Source of the DNA: CAYXSX01 sp964493095
Lineage (GTDB): Bacteria; Pseudomonadota; Alphaproteobacteria; Micavibrionales; Micavibrionaceae
Reading direction: 5' to 3'
Assembly: GCA_964493095.1 (NCBI GenBank)
Contig: CAZBNG010000110.1
Location: forward strand, 1-5,724
Length of the DNA stretch: 5,724 nucleotides
Part shown: piece by piece, positions 1 through 5,724 of the stretch
How the letters are laid out: each line of letters starts with the position of its first letter
How positions within the stretch are numbered: position 1 is the first letter of the stretch
Program-made: the position numbers and the translations under genes
The notes under the pieces: generated by a model
Seen by the model: only the letters and a program-made list of their open reading frames with translations
What the model was told of the DNA's origin: nothing
The model's database searches: none

Positions 1-52
1 AGCGACCAATCCGTTATGAGCGGACTGCTCTAACCAACTGAGCTACTGGCCC
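1..52 (-). tRNA. tRNA with CAU anticodon, 3' part beyond the window; probably tRNA-Ile2 (lysidine type), otherwise elongator tRNA-Met
   Basis: Read on the minus strand from position 52, the sequence folds as the first 52 nt of a tRNA: 7-nt acceptor strand GGGCCAG, TA, D stem GCTC/GAGC around the loop AGTTGGTTA, anticodon stem GTCCG/CGGAT around the loop CTCATAA (anticodon CAT), variable loop TGGTC, then the first T-stem bases GCT. The rest of the T arm and the acceptor 3' strand fall outside the window. CAU can mean initiator Met, elongator Met or Ile2, in which C34 becomes lysidine. C4 and C5 in the acceptor stem, the G27-U43 closing wobble pair and the TTGGTCGCT variable/T-stem stretch match E. 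coli ileX as I remember it, whereas E. coli elongator Met has U4 and A5. The GAGCA-type D arm and the loop sequence do not separate the two. The tRNA is on the same strand as the upstream protein genes, 41 nt past the glycosyltransferase stop. The tRNA call is firm; the isotype is an inference. Confidence 0.93.
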
Positions 53-92
53 ACACGTTCTCAATTAACAAGTAACCCTCTGCGGAGCAAGC

Positions 93-98
93 ATTATA
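93..98 (-). promoter_or_regulatory. Candidate -10 hexamer (TATAAT) for the tRNA gene
   Basis: A perfect TATAAT reads on the minus strand from 98 to 93, overlapping the stop codon of the family 2 glycosyltransferase. Initiation about 7 nt downstream would fall near 86 and leave a leader of roughly 33 nt before the tRNA 5' end at 52, which suits a processed tRNA precursor. The bases just after the hexamer (GCTTGC) are fairly GC-rich, as in many stable-RNA promoters. No good -35 element lies 16 to 18 nt upstream, so this rests on one hexamer and could be chance. Confidence 0.4.
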
Positions 99-1062
99 TG
101 CCAATCTTCCCGTGAATGGCGTCGCGCGGGGTTGCCTGGATATCGTATTGCAGGAAAGAGAGGATAAACTGCATGCCGATGATGATGGGCAGCGCGGCGA
201 GCATTACGGTGCCTGCGCTGGCCGCCACGCCCGTACTTTCGGATTCCGCCCATGCGCCAAGCCCGAACAGTACGCCCCAGACGAGTAACAGCGGCCCGAG
301 CACAAGCTGGATCGAGGCCACGGAAAAATCACGCAGCACATAATTGTAAAACAGCCGCTTGGTAAAATTGCGCAAATGCCCGCACAGGAACGGCAGGATG
401 ATTTTACCGATGGAAAGGTTGCTCTCCTCCTCCCCATAATGCGCGCGCATCGGAATATCTCCTACCACGGCGCGCAGCGTACCAAGGCGGAAAAGCATGT
501 CACTTTCAAAGAAATAACGCTCATTGATTTTCTCCAGCGGCAGCGCCGCCAGCACACGGGCATGAATGGCCGTATAACCGTTGGCCGGGTCAAAGCTCTG
601 CCAGTATCCGCTGGAGAGCTTGGTCATGAAACTTAAAACCGCGTTGCCAAACAAGCGCAGCGCGGGCATCGATTTCACATCCTCCACCCGGTAGAATCTG
701 TTTCCCTTGGTGTAATCCGCCACCCCGGCCATGATCGGCGCGGTGAAATGCGGGATAAGCGCCGGGTCCATCTGCCCGTCGCCGTCGATTTTCACAACGA
801 TATCCGCCCCGTCCTTCAGCGCCTGCCTGTACCCGGTCATCACGGCACCACCCACGCCCTTGTTGACCTCGTGTTTTAATACCTTAAGGCGTTTATCCTC
901 GCTCACCTTTTTGATGAAATCACCGCTTTTCTCCGGGCAGGCATCGTCAACGGCGTAAATTCGCCACACATCCGAAGGGATGGAAGCCACCAGCGCCCCG
1001 ATATGCGCCTTTACCTTGTAACAGGGAATAACGACGGCGATTTTTGGCTTGGCCCCGGTCAT
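94..1062 (-). CDS. Family 2 glycosyltransferase with C-terminal membrane helices, polyprenyl-phosphate glycosyltransferase type (DPM1/GtrB/ArnC-like)
   Basis: Protein of 322 residues, about the length of ArnC. The family transfers a sugar from a nucleotide-sugar to undecaprenyl (or dolichyl) phosphate on the cytoplasmic face of the inner membrane. The N-terminal GT-A fold is clear: IAVVIPCYK at 8-16, the nucleotide-binding DD at 39-40, NKGVGGAV at 67-74, and the metal-binding DGDGQ at 93-97 followed by MDP. KGNRF at 119-123 and DPANGY at 158-163 are family-typical acceptor-side motifs. Two hydrophobic helices follow at about 245-271 and 284-305, a short tail ending the protein; they anchor it in the membrane. 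The ATG at 1062 directly follows the TAA of the upstream gene with no gap, and GGTGG lies 10 nt before it, so translation is probably coupled. With the neighbouring flippase-like and GT-C genes it would be the first step of a lipid-carrier glycosylation route. The sugar is unknown; mannose, glucose, GlcNAc or an amino sugar are all possible. Confidence 0.93.
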   Translation of the reverse strand: MTGAKPKIAVVIPCYKVKAHIGALVASIPSDVWRIYAVDDACPEKSGDFIKKVSEDKRLKVLKHEVNKGVGGAVMTGYRQALKDGADIVVKIDGDGQMDPALIPHFTAPIMAGVADYTKGNRFYRVEDVKSMPALRLFGNAVLSFMTKLSSGYWQSFDPANGYTAIHARVLAALPLEKINERYFFESDMLFRLGTLRAVVGDIPMRAHYGEEESNLSIGKIILPFLCGHLRNFTKRLFYNYVLRDFSVASIQLVLGPLLLVWGVLFGLGAWAESESTGVAASAGTVMLAALPIIIGMQFILSFLQYDIQATPRDAIHGKIGI

Positions 1063-1431
1063 TTATTTCGCGCCACCCATCACGGTAATAAGGCCCAGCC
1101 CTGCAATAATTAGCGCCACGCCACCCGCATAACTCCAGTTTAAAGGTTCGCGGAACAGCCCCCAGGAAGCCAGCGGCACGATGATAAAACCCAGCGCGAC
1201 AAACGGGTATGCCAAAGATAGCGGCACCTTTTGCAGGATTCCGATCCAAAGCAGCGTCGCCGCCCCGTAGAGCATCAGCGCCAGCCAGAACCACGGGCAG
1301 AGCATCAGCGCCACCGCCCCCTCTTTTGAGGCCAGTGGCGGCAGGGTCATAGCCGTCTTTTTAAAGGTAATCTGCCCGCAGGCAAGCAAAAACGCAAAAG
1401 CGGTGAGCTGGATAATATTGATGAGCGCCAT
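1063..1431 (-). CDS. Small four-helix DMT/SMR-superfamily membrane protein, probable lipid-linked sugar flippase subunit (ArnE/ArnF-like)
   Basis: Protein of 122 residues made almost wholly of four hydrophobic helices (about 3-23, 43-65, 70-92 and 98-117), the size and topology of SMR and ArnE/ArnF proteins. Family-type landmarks are ACGQITFK at 17-24 in helix 1, QKVPLSLAYP at 67-76 opening helix 3, FREPLN at 93-98 between helices 3 and 4, and a glycine-rich helix 4. Helix 1 has no acidic residue, so the membrane glutamate that EmrE-type drug/proton antiporters need is missing; this argues against multidrug export and for the ArnE/F-like branch. It lies 4 nt after the GT-C gene and abuts the family 2 glycosyltransferase, which suggests it flips the polyprenyl-phosphate sugar made by the latter. 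The start ATG at 1431 has GGGGA about 9 nt upstream. ArnE and ArnF act as a pair, but only one such gene is seen here, so a homodimer or a distant partner is needed. The fold is secure; the substrate is inferred from context. Confidence 0.85.
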   Translation of the reverse strand: MALINIIQLTAFAFLLACGQITFKKTAMTLPPLASKEGAVALMLCPWFWLALMLYGAATLLWIGILQKVPLSLAYPFVALGFIIVPLASWGLFREPLNWSYAGGVALIIAGLGLITVMGGAK

Positions 1432-1435
1432 AATG

Positions 1436-2833
1436 CTATCCCCGTTTTTTCCTGATCTTATCCGAGACGGCGGCCAGCGTAAAGGCTACGGCGAGCGCGA
1501 GAGAGGGAATAAGAATGAGGTTGTAGCGCACCACATTCACGCTGGTGAAGGCATGAAACCCCAGCATGAACCACGGCGGCATGGAAAAGAGAAGAAACGC
1601 GCTCCAGCGTTCCTCCCGCCAGTGCCGCGCGGCGTGAACAAACACCCCGAAAAACACCGGGATCGCCACCAGCCCCCAGTATTTGCTGACCCACATGCCG
1701 CGCCACACCAGAGAGAAAGTAACCTTTACGTGCTGCACGATATTACCCAGGATTTCCGTCTTTATCAGGTAAGCAAGGTGATGCTGCTTTCCGCCCGCTT
1801 TCTTCTTTGTCTCCTCCATAAAGGCGCCGTTGCCCATCACGTAAAAACCCTCAGGGTTACTGTAATCAAGACGTTCATAATCCTCGGGCGGGAAGATTTC
1901 TTCCGCCAGACTGTCGCCGAAATCCGGCAGACTGTAGATGAACGAAGCCTCCCACTCCTCCGGTGTCATGGCGTTATACGCCACGCGCTGCGCCAGGATA
2001 TAAGACGCATACCCCTTTGATATGGCGTATTGCCCCAGCTCCATGCCGTTGCGGATCACCCATGGCCCGGCAACAGCGGTATAGCCCGTAAGCAGGGCCA
2101 GCAGGAAAAACATTTTACGATGCAGTTTTAAAGGTTTTGTTCCGATCAGTATCACAACGCAAACCATAACCGAGGCGTAGAATAAATACACAAAGGAAGG
2201 CCGCGCCAGCGCCAGCGCGCCATAAGCCAGCCCCGTCAAAAGCCAGTATCTTGACTGCCGCTTTTTATAGGCAACCGCGAATAAAAGCGTAGTAAGGGTA
2301 AAGAGTGGGAAAACAATGTTTTCCGTCATGATCTGCCCAGTGTAATAGGCATAGGCTTCGGCCATAAGCGAAAGAGCCATAGCCAGCCACGCCACCCGCC
2401 GCCGCCCTGAAATCACCCACGCCGCCAGCCATACCAGATAGGCCGAAAGAGCCGCCAGAACACCGTGCACAAGGGCCAGCGCGCCAAAACCCTGTGTGCA
2501 TTCCGCTCCGCCTTTGGCAAGATGACAGGCGGCGGCTGCGTAAAAGCCCGGATCGAGTTTCATAATCAGCGCCAGTAACGCTGGGTAAAGCGGGGCAAAG
2601 AACATCCCCTGCCCCTGCGCGCCCGTCACGGCGGCCTGCGCCGCATAATTGCCGTCGGTGAAAATGCCGGTATCGGCAAGATTTTTGGCAACGCTCAGAT
2701 AAGCAAAGGAATCACCGAGATTAAAATCCGGCATGATCGTGAGCATCTGTAGGAAAACAATAATAAGTGCCGCAAGCGCAGCCAGAAAACTATGTGCACA
2801 GGGGGACGCGCAGCACTTCTTATCCCCCTTCAT
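1436..2833 (-). CDS. GT-C fold integral membrane glycosyltransferase, ArnT/PMT (GT39/GT83)-like
   Basis: Protein of 465 residues with many membrane helices. Enzymes of this type take a sugar from a polyprenyl-phosphate carrier in the periplasm and pass it to lipid A, another glycolipid or a protein. The pattern fits throughout: first helix about 14-34, then a first periplasmic loop with D41-S-F-A-Y45, the position of the catalytic acidic motif in GT-C enzymes; PLYPALLALI at 81-90; TGQIMTENIVFPL at 165-177; ALARPSF at 208-214; PWVIRN at 257-262; a large soluble segment at about 263-365; and RYNLILIPSLAL at 436-447 in the last helix. It is shorter than ArnT (about 550) because little follows the final helix. 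The ATG at 2833 lies 5 nt after the rpoD stop with no Shine-Dalgarno sequence, so translation probably couples to rpoD; later in-frame Met codons (residues 30, 34) would destroy helix 1. Sugar and acceptor cannot be told; a lipid A or O-antigen modifier is likeliest, a protein glycosyltransferase also possible. Confidence 0.9.
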   Translation of the reverse strand: MKGDKKCCASPCAHSFLAALAALIIVFLQMLTIMPDFNLGDSFAYLSVAKNLADTGIFTDGNYAAQAAVTGAQGQGMFFAPLYPALLALIMKLDPGFYAAAACHLAKGGAECTQGFGALALVHGVLAALSAYLVWLAAWVISGRRRVAWLAMALSLMAEAYAYYTGQIMTENIVFPLFTLTTLLFAVAYKKRQSRYWLLTGLAYGALALARPSFVYLFYASVMVCVVILIGTKPLKLHRKMFFLLALLTGYTAVAGPWVIRNGMELGQYAISKGYASYILAQRVAYNAMTPEEWEASFIYSLPDFGDSLAEEIFPPEDYERLDYSNPEGFYVMGNGAFMEETKKKAGGKQHHLAYLIKTEILGNIVQHVKVTFSLVWRGMWVSKYWGLVAIPVFFGVFVHAARHWREERWSAFLLFSMPPWFMLGFHAFTSVNVVRYNLILIPSLALAVAFTLAAVSDKIRKKRG

Positions 2834-2838
2834 GTTGG

Positions 2839-4839
2839 TTACGTATCCAGGAAGCTGCGGAGCTTGCGACTGCGGCTCGGGTGCTTGAGCTTGCGCAGCG
2901 CCTTGGCCTCAATCTGGCGAATCCGCTCGCGCGTCACATTGAACTGCTGCCCGACTTCCTCCAGCGTGTGGTCGGTATTCATGCCGATACCAAAACGCAT
3001 ACGCAGCACGCGTTCCTCGCGCGGCGTGAGAGAGGCCAGCACGCGCGTCGTCGTTTCGCGCAGGTTGGAGTGAATAGCGCTGTCCACCGGAAGGATCGCG
3101 TTTTTGTCCTCGATGAAATCGCCGAGAGAGGAATCTTCCTCATCCCCGATCGGCGTTTCAAGGGAAACCGGTTCCTTGGCGATTTTCAATACCTTGCGGA
3201 CCTTATCTAAAGGCATATGCAAGCGCTCCGCCAGCTCTTCCGGCGTGGGTTCGCGGCCGATCTCGTGCATCATCTGGCGTGATGTGCGCACCAGCTTGTT
3301 AATCGTCTCTATCATATGCACAGGAATACGGATCGTGCGTGCCTGGTCGGCGATAGAGCGGGTAATCGCCTGCCTGATCCACCATGTCGCATAGGTGGAG
3401 AATTTATAACCGCGGCGGTATTCGAATTTATCAACCGCCTTCATCAGGCCGATATTCCCCTCCTGAATGAGGTCTAGGAATTGCAGGCCGCGGTTGGTGT
3501 ATTTCTTGGCAATAGAAATCACAAGACGCAGGTTCGCCTCTACCATTTCCTTCTTGGCACGGGCGGCTTCTTTCTCACCCTTTTGCACGGTGCCGATAAT
3601 GCGGCGCCATTCGGAAATGGGCAGCATCGCCTCATCGGAAATCGCGCCGATCTGCTCGCGGATAGCGTTAATATCCGTAGCATGGTTGGCAGTGAACTTT
3701 TCCCAGCCCTTGCCCTTGAGCTTCTTCACGCGGTTAACCCACTTGGGATCAAGTTCGTGACCAAAATATTCCTGAAGAAACTCTTCACGCTTAACCTTGC
3801 AATCCGTGGCAATGCGCAGCAACTTGCCCTCAAGGCTGACCAGTTCCCGGTTCATGCCGTACAGGCGTTCAATCAACTGGTCGATACGCGCGTTGTTCAA
3901 ACGTACCTCGTTCATCAGCTCGACCATGTCACCCTTGAGCTTGTCGTATTTTTTGTTTACCGCATCTGCGGGCTGTTTGCCTTTTTGCAATTCGTCAAGG
4001 CGCTCCTGCTGCACCTTCTGCATTTTCTTATACGTCTTCTGGATCTTGCCAAATGTCTCGAACACCTGTGGCAGCAATTCCTCTTCCATGGCGGCCAGCG
4101 ACATAGAGCTCTCGTCCTCATCCTCGCCGTCGGAATCTTCGGATTTTTCAGAGGATTCGGAGGATTCATCATCCTCTTCGTCTTCGGCTTCCTCCTCTTC
4201 GTCCTCATCCTTTTCCTGCGTCGCATCTTCCGGAACGCCCGTATAGGTGGCGTCAAGGTCGATCACCTCGCGCAGCAGAATGTCACCCTTTTGCAAAGCT
4301 TCATACCACGCAATAATGGATTCGATGGCCAGCGGCGATTCGCAAATGCCGCCGATCATCAGCTCTTTGCCCGCTTCGATACGCTTGGCAATGGCAATTT
4401 CACCCTCGCGGGAGAGCAGTTCCACAGCGCCCATTTCACGAAGATACATGCGAACGGGGTCATCCGTACGGCCGGTATCGTCGTCGGAAATATTACCTCC
4501 GGATTCGTAATCGCTGTCGGAATCGTCGTCGCTGTCATCGTCACTTTCAGCATCATCGGAAGAAGCCGCAGCCTCTTTGTCATTGTCATCGGTGAAATCA
4601 TCCTCGCTCTCGACGATTTGCACGCCGATATCGGACAACGTCGCCATTGCATCTTCGATTTGCTCTGAGGAAAATTCTTCGGCCGGCAGGATTTTGTTAA
4701 ACTCATCCAGAGTTACAAACCCTTTGTCACGGCCCGACTTTACGAGCTTTTTCACAATAGCAGCCAGCGAACCTTTCTTGGTTGCCGATTCCGCTCCTTC
4801 TTCGCCTTTTTTATTTTTTACAGCCAAGTTTCTAACCAC
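2839..4839 (-). CDS. rpoD: RNA polymerase primary sigma factor RpoD (sigma-70, group 1)
   Basis: Complete 666-residue housekeeping sigma factor, which directs RNA polymerase to most growth-phase promoters. Region 1.1 lies at about 22-80; region 1.2 starts at DPVRMYLREMG (127-137); a long non-conserved region runs to about 425; regions 2.1-2.4 span about 431-505, with NLRLVISIAKKY, the core-binding FLDLIQEGNIGLMKAV, and the promoter-melting/-10 segment KFSTYATWWIRQAITR (479-494); region 3 starts at IRIPVHM (503-509); the sigma finger is DEEDSSLGDFIED (566-578); and region 4.2 is the -35 helix-turn-helix, TLEEVGQQFNVTRERIRQIE (625-644). No key motif is lost. It is longer than the E. coli protein (613). 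Two acidic low-complexity tracts, 77-128 and 204-245, flank region 1.2. The annotated start is GTG at 4839 with AAGGA 6 nt upstream; a TTG at 4827 preceded by AAGGTGG is a rival start giving MAVKNKKGEEG. dnaG lies upstream as in the macromolecular synthesis operon. Confidence 0.98.
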   Translation of the reverse strand: MVRNLAVKNKKGEEGAESATKKGSLAAIVKKLVKSGRDKGFVTLDEFNKILPAEEFSSEQIEDAMATLSDIGVQIVESEDDFTDDNDKEAAASSDDAESDDDSDDDSDSDYESGGNISDDDTGRTDDPVRMYLREMGAVELLSREGEIAIAKRIEAGKELMIGGICESPLAIESIIAWYEALQKGDILLREVIDLDATYTGVPEDATQEKDEDEEEEAEDEEDDESSESSEKSEDSDGEDEDESSMSLAAMEEELLPQVFETFGKIQKTYKKMQKVQQERLDELQKGKQPADAVNKKYDKLKGDMVELMNEVRLNNARIDQLIERLYGMNRELVSLEGKLLRIATDCKVKREEFLQEYFGHELDPKWVNRVKKLKGKGWEKFTANHATDINAIREQIGAISDEAMLPISEWRRIIGTVQKGEKEAARAKKEMVEANLRLVISIAKKYTNRGLQFLDLIQEGNIGLMKAVDKFEYRRGYKFSTYATWWIRQAITRSIADQARTIRIPVHMIETINKLVRTSRQMMHEIGREPTPEELAERLHMPLDKVRKVLKIAKEPVSLETPIGDEEDSSLGDFIEDKNAILPVDSAIHSNLRETTTRVLASLTPREERVLRMRFGIGMNTDHTLEEVGQQFNVTRERIRQIEAKALRKLKHPSRSRKLRSFLDT

Positions 4840-4850
4840 CTTAAATCCTT
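4836..4850 (-). promoter_or_regulatory. Two overlapping Shine-Dalgarno candidates that decide the rpoD start
   Basis: On the minus strand AAGGA (4850-4846) sits 6 nt before the GTG at 4839, and AAGGTGG (4842-4836) sits 8 nt before an in-frame TTG at 4827. Both spacings are workable. The first is a contiguous five-base match to the 16S rRNA tail, the second a longer match with one mismatch. The TTG product lacks the first four residues and starts MAVKNKK, a more usual-looking beginning for a sigma factor. The sequence alone does not settle which is used. Confidence 0.55.
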
Positions 4851-4853
4851 AAG
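4840..4853 (-). repeat. Short inverted repeat around the rpoD Shine-Dalgarno sequence
   Basis: CTTAA-GGAT-TTAAG reads on the minus strand from 4853 to 4840, a perfect 5-bp inverted repeat with a 4-nt loop ending at the base before the GTG codon. It would put the GGA of the upstream Shine-Dalgarno sequence in the loop. The stem has a single G-C pair, so it would be weak in vivo. It may be chance. Confidence 0.3.
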
Positions 4854-4879
4854 CATTACAAACCGTTTGATTAAATCCT
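4841..4879 (-). repeat. Nine-base direct repeat AGGATTTAA flanking the predicted rpoD transcription start
   Basis: AGGATTTAA occurs at 4879-4871, overlapping the predicted -10 element, and again at 4849-4841, overlapping the ribosome binding site; the copies are 30 bp apart. The first copy lies within an imperfectly separate inverted repeat, GATTA-GGATT-TAATC, at 4883-4869. The arrangement could be a binding site for a regulator or only AT-rich coincidence. The exact identity and spacing are read directly; any function is a guess. Confidence 0.35.
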
Positions 4880-4897
4880 AATCCGATAGAAAATCAA
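4870..4897 (-). promoter_or_regulatory. Candidate sigma-70 promoter for rpoD
   Basis: In the gap after dnaG, the minus strand carries TTGATT (4897-4892), a 16-nt spacer and TTTAAT (4875-4870): four of six matches to the -35 consensus and five of six to the -10. Initiation would fall near 4863, giving a short leader of about 25 nt to the GTG at 4839. If active, rpoD would have its own promoter besides read-through from dnaG. As the gene product is sigma-70 itself, such a promoter would be autoregulated. The call rests on hexamer matches in AT-rich DNA. Confidence 0.4.
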
Positions 4898-4981
4898 AGC
4901 CCCGCAAGCAATCCACCCCCAAATAGATGGTATTACCGTCAGAACTTTCAAGCGTTTTTCAATGGTTCATACGCAATATTG

Positions 4982-5724
4982 TTATCCATCCGTCACGCTG
5001 CCCGAAACCATATGCCGCAGCTTTTCTTCCTCTTCTTCGTTGGATGACAGGAAAGCCTGCTTCCATCCAAGCTTGATTTCACGCGCCAGCCCCTGAGACT
5101 GATAAGCTTTCAGGACATCGTGCCATTTAACAATGAGATCCCCCTGATTCGAATCGGGACGCGCGAAAGCTGCGTGAACATAAACAGATTCGCTCAATAT
5201 GTCATCCATTTCTTTTGCAAAACCCTTCTGCATGAGATGGTTACGAAGCCCCTCTTTGTCAAGGTCCGGCGATTCTTCCATCTCCCGTACAATCATCCCG
5301 CGGAGGATGGCAAGACGCGGCGATTTTATTTCAAACAGACCCAGCGCTTCCTCGATCTCTCCATATATATAGGGATGGTTGAGCATGCAGGCCAGCAGAA
5401 TGCGCGGATACAGTTCTTCCGCCTGGAAAGCCGGGCGTCGCGGCCTGATCGCCGGAGGTTTGATAGCGCCCCTCCAGCCTTCCGCCGTCCCGTGTCCGCC
5501 GCCGGGGCGGTTACGGTTAAAGAATGTTTCAGACACCCGGTTTTGCAACAGCGCATTGTAATGGCTTTGCACATCCTTGGCGGCGATCGCGCTGATTTCG
5601 TTTTTCAGCGCCTTGATAACGCCTGCGCGCGATTCCGGCGTCTCGAATTTGCGTCCCGCCGTGTGCGACACCCAGATAAAATCAAACAGGGTCAAAGCGT
5701 TTTGCAGCACTTTTTTCAGTGCCG
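4982..5724 (-). CDS. dnaG: DNA primase DnaG, C-terminal part (5' end beyond the window)
   Basis: The reading frame is open to the window edge and ends at the TAA at 4984-4982, so the last ~247 residues of the protein are seen and its start is not. DnaG makes RNA primers at the replication fork and its C-terminal domain docks on the DnaB helicase. Counting from the GTG at 5710, residues about 1-65 (VSHTAGRKFETPESRAGVIK onward) resemble the end of the primase core, where bacterial primases have a helical segment ending in a Y-x3-L motif (YNALL). A Gly/Pro/Arg-rich linker follows (NRPGGGHGTAEG, about 77-94). The helicase-binding domain then starts near AEELYPRILLACMLNHP (about 96-112). A run of five glutamates lies close to the C-terminus. 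The zinc-binding and TOPRIM domains lie outside the window. It is followed by rpoD on the same strand after 142 bp, the classic dnaG-rpoD order. Confidence 0.93.
   Translation of the reverse strand, partial: ALKKVLQNALTLFDFIWVSHTAGRKFETPESRAGVIKALKNEISAIAAKDVQSHYNALLQNRVSETFFNRNRPGGGHGTAEGWRGAIKPPAIRPRRPAFQAEELYPRILLACMLNHPYIYGEIEEALGLFEIKSPRLAILRGMIVREMEESPDLDKEGLRNHLMQKGFAKEMDDILSESVYVHAAFARPDSNQGDLIVKWHDVLKAYQSQGLAREIKLGWKQAFLSSNEEEEEKLRHMVSGSVTDG

Noticed and set aside
53..90. Second promoter (TTGCTC, 17-nt spacer, TAATTG) just before the tRNA
   Set aside because: Both hexamers match the consensus poorly and initiation would fall almost on the tRNA 5' end.
947..1294. Minus-strand open frame overlapping the DMT and family 2 glycosyltransferase genes
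   Set aside because: It is an out-of-frame reading of both genes with no membrane or domain pattern of its own.
1403..2020. Plus-strand open frame of about 205 codons opposite the GT-C and DMT genes
   Set aside because: It is antisense to two well-supported membrane protein genes, has Pro/His/Arg-rich composition and no recognisable domain.
2834..2838. Intrinsic terminator after rpoD
   Set aside because: Only five bases separate the stop from the next start, and I see no GC-rich hairpin followed by a T run at the rpoD end or in the beginning of the GT-C gene.
3481..4668. Plus-strand open frame of about 395 codons antisense to rpoD
   Set aside because: It mirrors the rpoD codon pattern: the Leu/Phe/Ile-rich stretches are the antisense reading of GAA, GAG and GAT codons in the acidic tract. 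It has no family motifs and rpoD is unambiguous.
4899..4920. G-rich stretch after dnaG as a terminator or G-quadruplex
   Set aside because: The minus strand has runs of G but no matching C run to form a stem, and too few G tracts for a quadruplex.

Overview
The window looks like chromosomal DNA from an alphaproteobacterium of moderate GC content. The evidence is a family-typical DnaG C-terminus followed by a 666-residue group 1 sigma-70 factor with a long non-conserved region and the C-terminal signature ending in SRKLRSFLD. No mobile element, CRISPR array or phage gene is visible. Everything supported lies on the minus strand, so transcription runs from high to low coordinates.

In transcription order the window holds: (1) the 3' end of dnaG (4982-5724, cut by the window edge), covering the helicase-binding end of DNA primase; (2) a 142-bp gap (4840-4981) with a candidate sigma-70 promoter, short inverted and direct repeats, and the rpoD ribosome binding site; (3) rpoD (2839-4839), complete; (4) three tightly packed membrane-glycosylation genes: a GT-C type integral membrane glycosyltransferase (1436-2833), a small four-helix DMT/SMR-type protein (1063-1431) and a family 2 glycosyltransferase with two C-terminal membrane helices (94-1062); (5) the 5' two thirds of a tRNA with a CAU anticodon (1-52), whose sequence fits the lysidine-type tRNA-Ile2 better than elongator tRNA-Met.

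The dnaG-rpoD pair is the familiar core of the macromolecular synthesis operon. What stands out is what follows it. Only 5 nt separate the rpoD stop from the GT-C start, then 4 nt, then 0 nt between the next genes, and no terminator is visible, so the three genes probably ride on the rpoD transcript. Together they make a coherent pathway resembling ArnC-ArnE/F-ArnT or Gtr systems: the family 2 enzyme loads a sugar onto undecaprenyl phosphate in the cytoplasm, the small protein flips it, and the GT-C enzyme transfers the sugar to an acceptor on the periplasmic side. The sugar and the acceptor cannot be read from the sequence. A perfect TATAAT overlapping the stop codon of the last protein gene may be part of a separate promoter for the tRNA.
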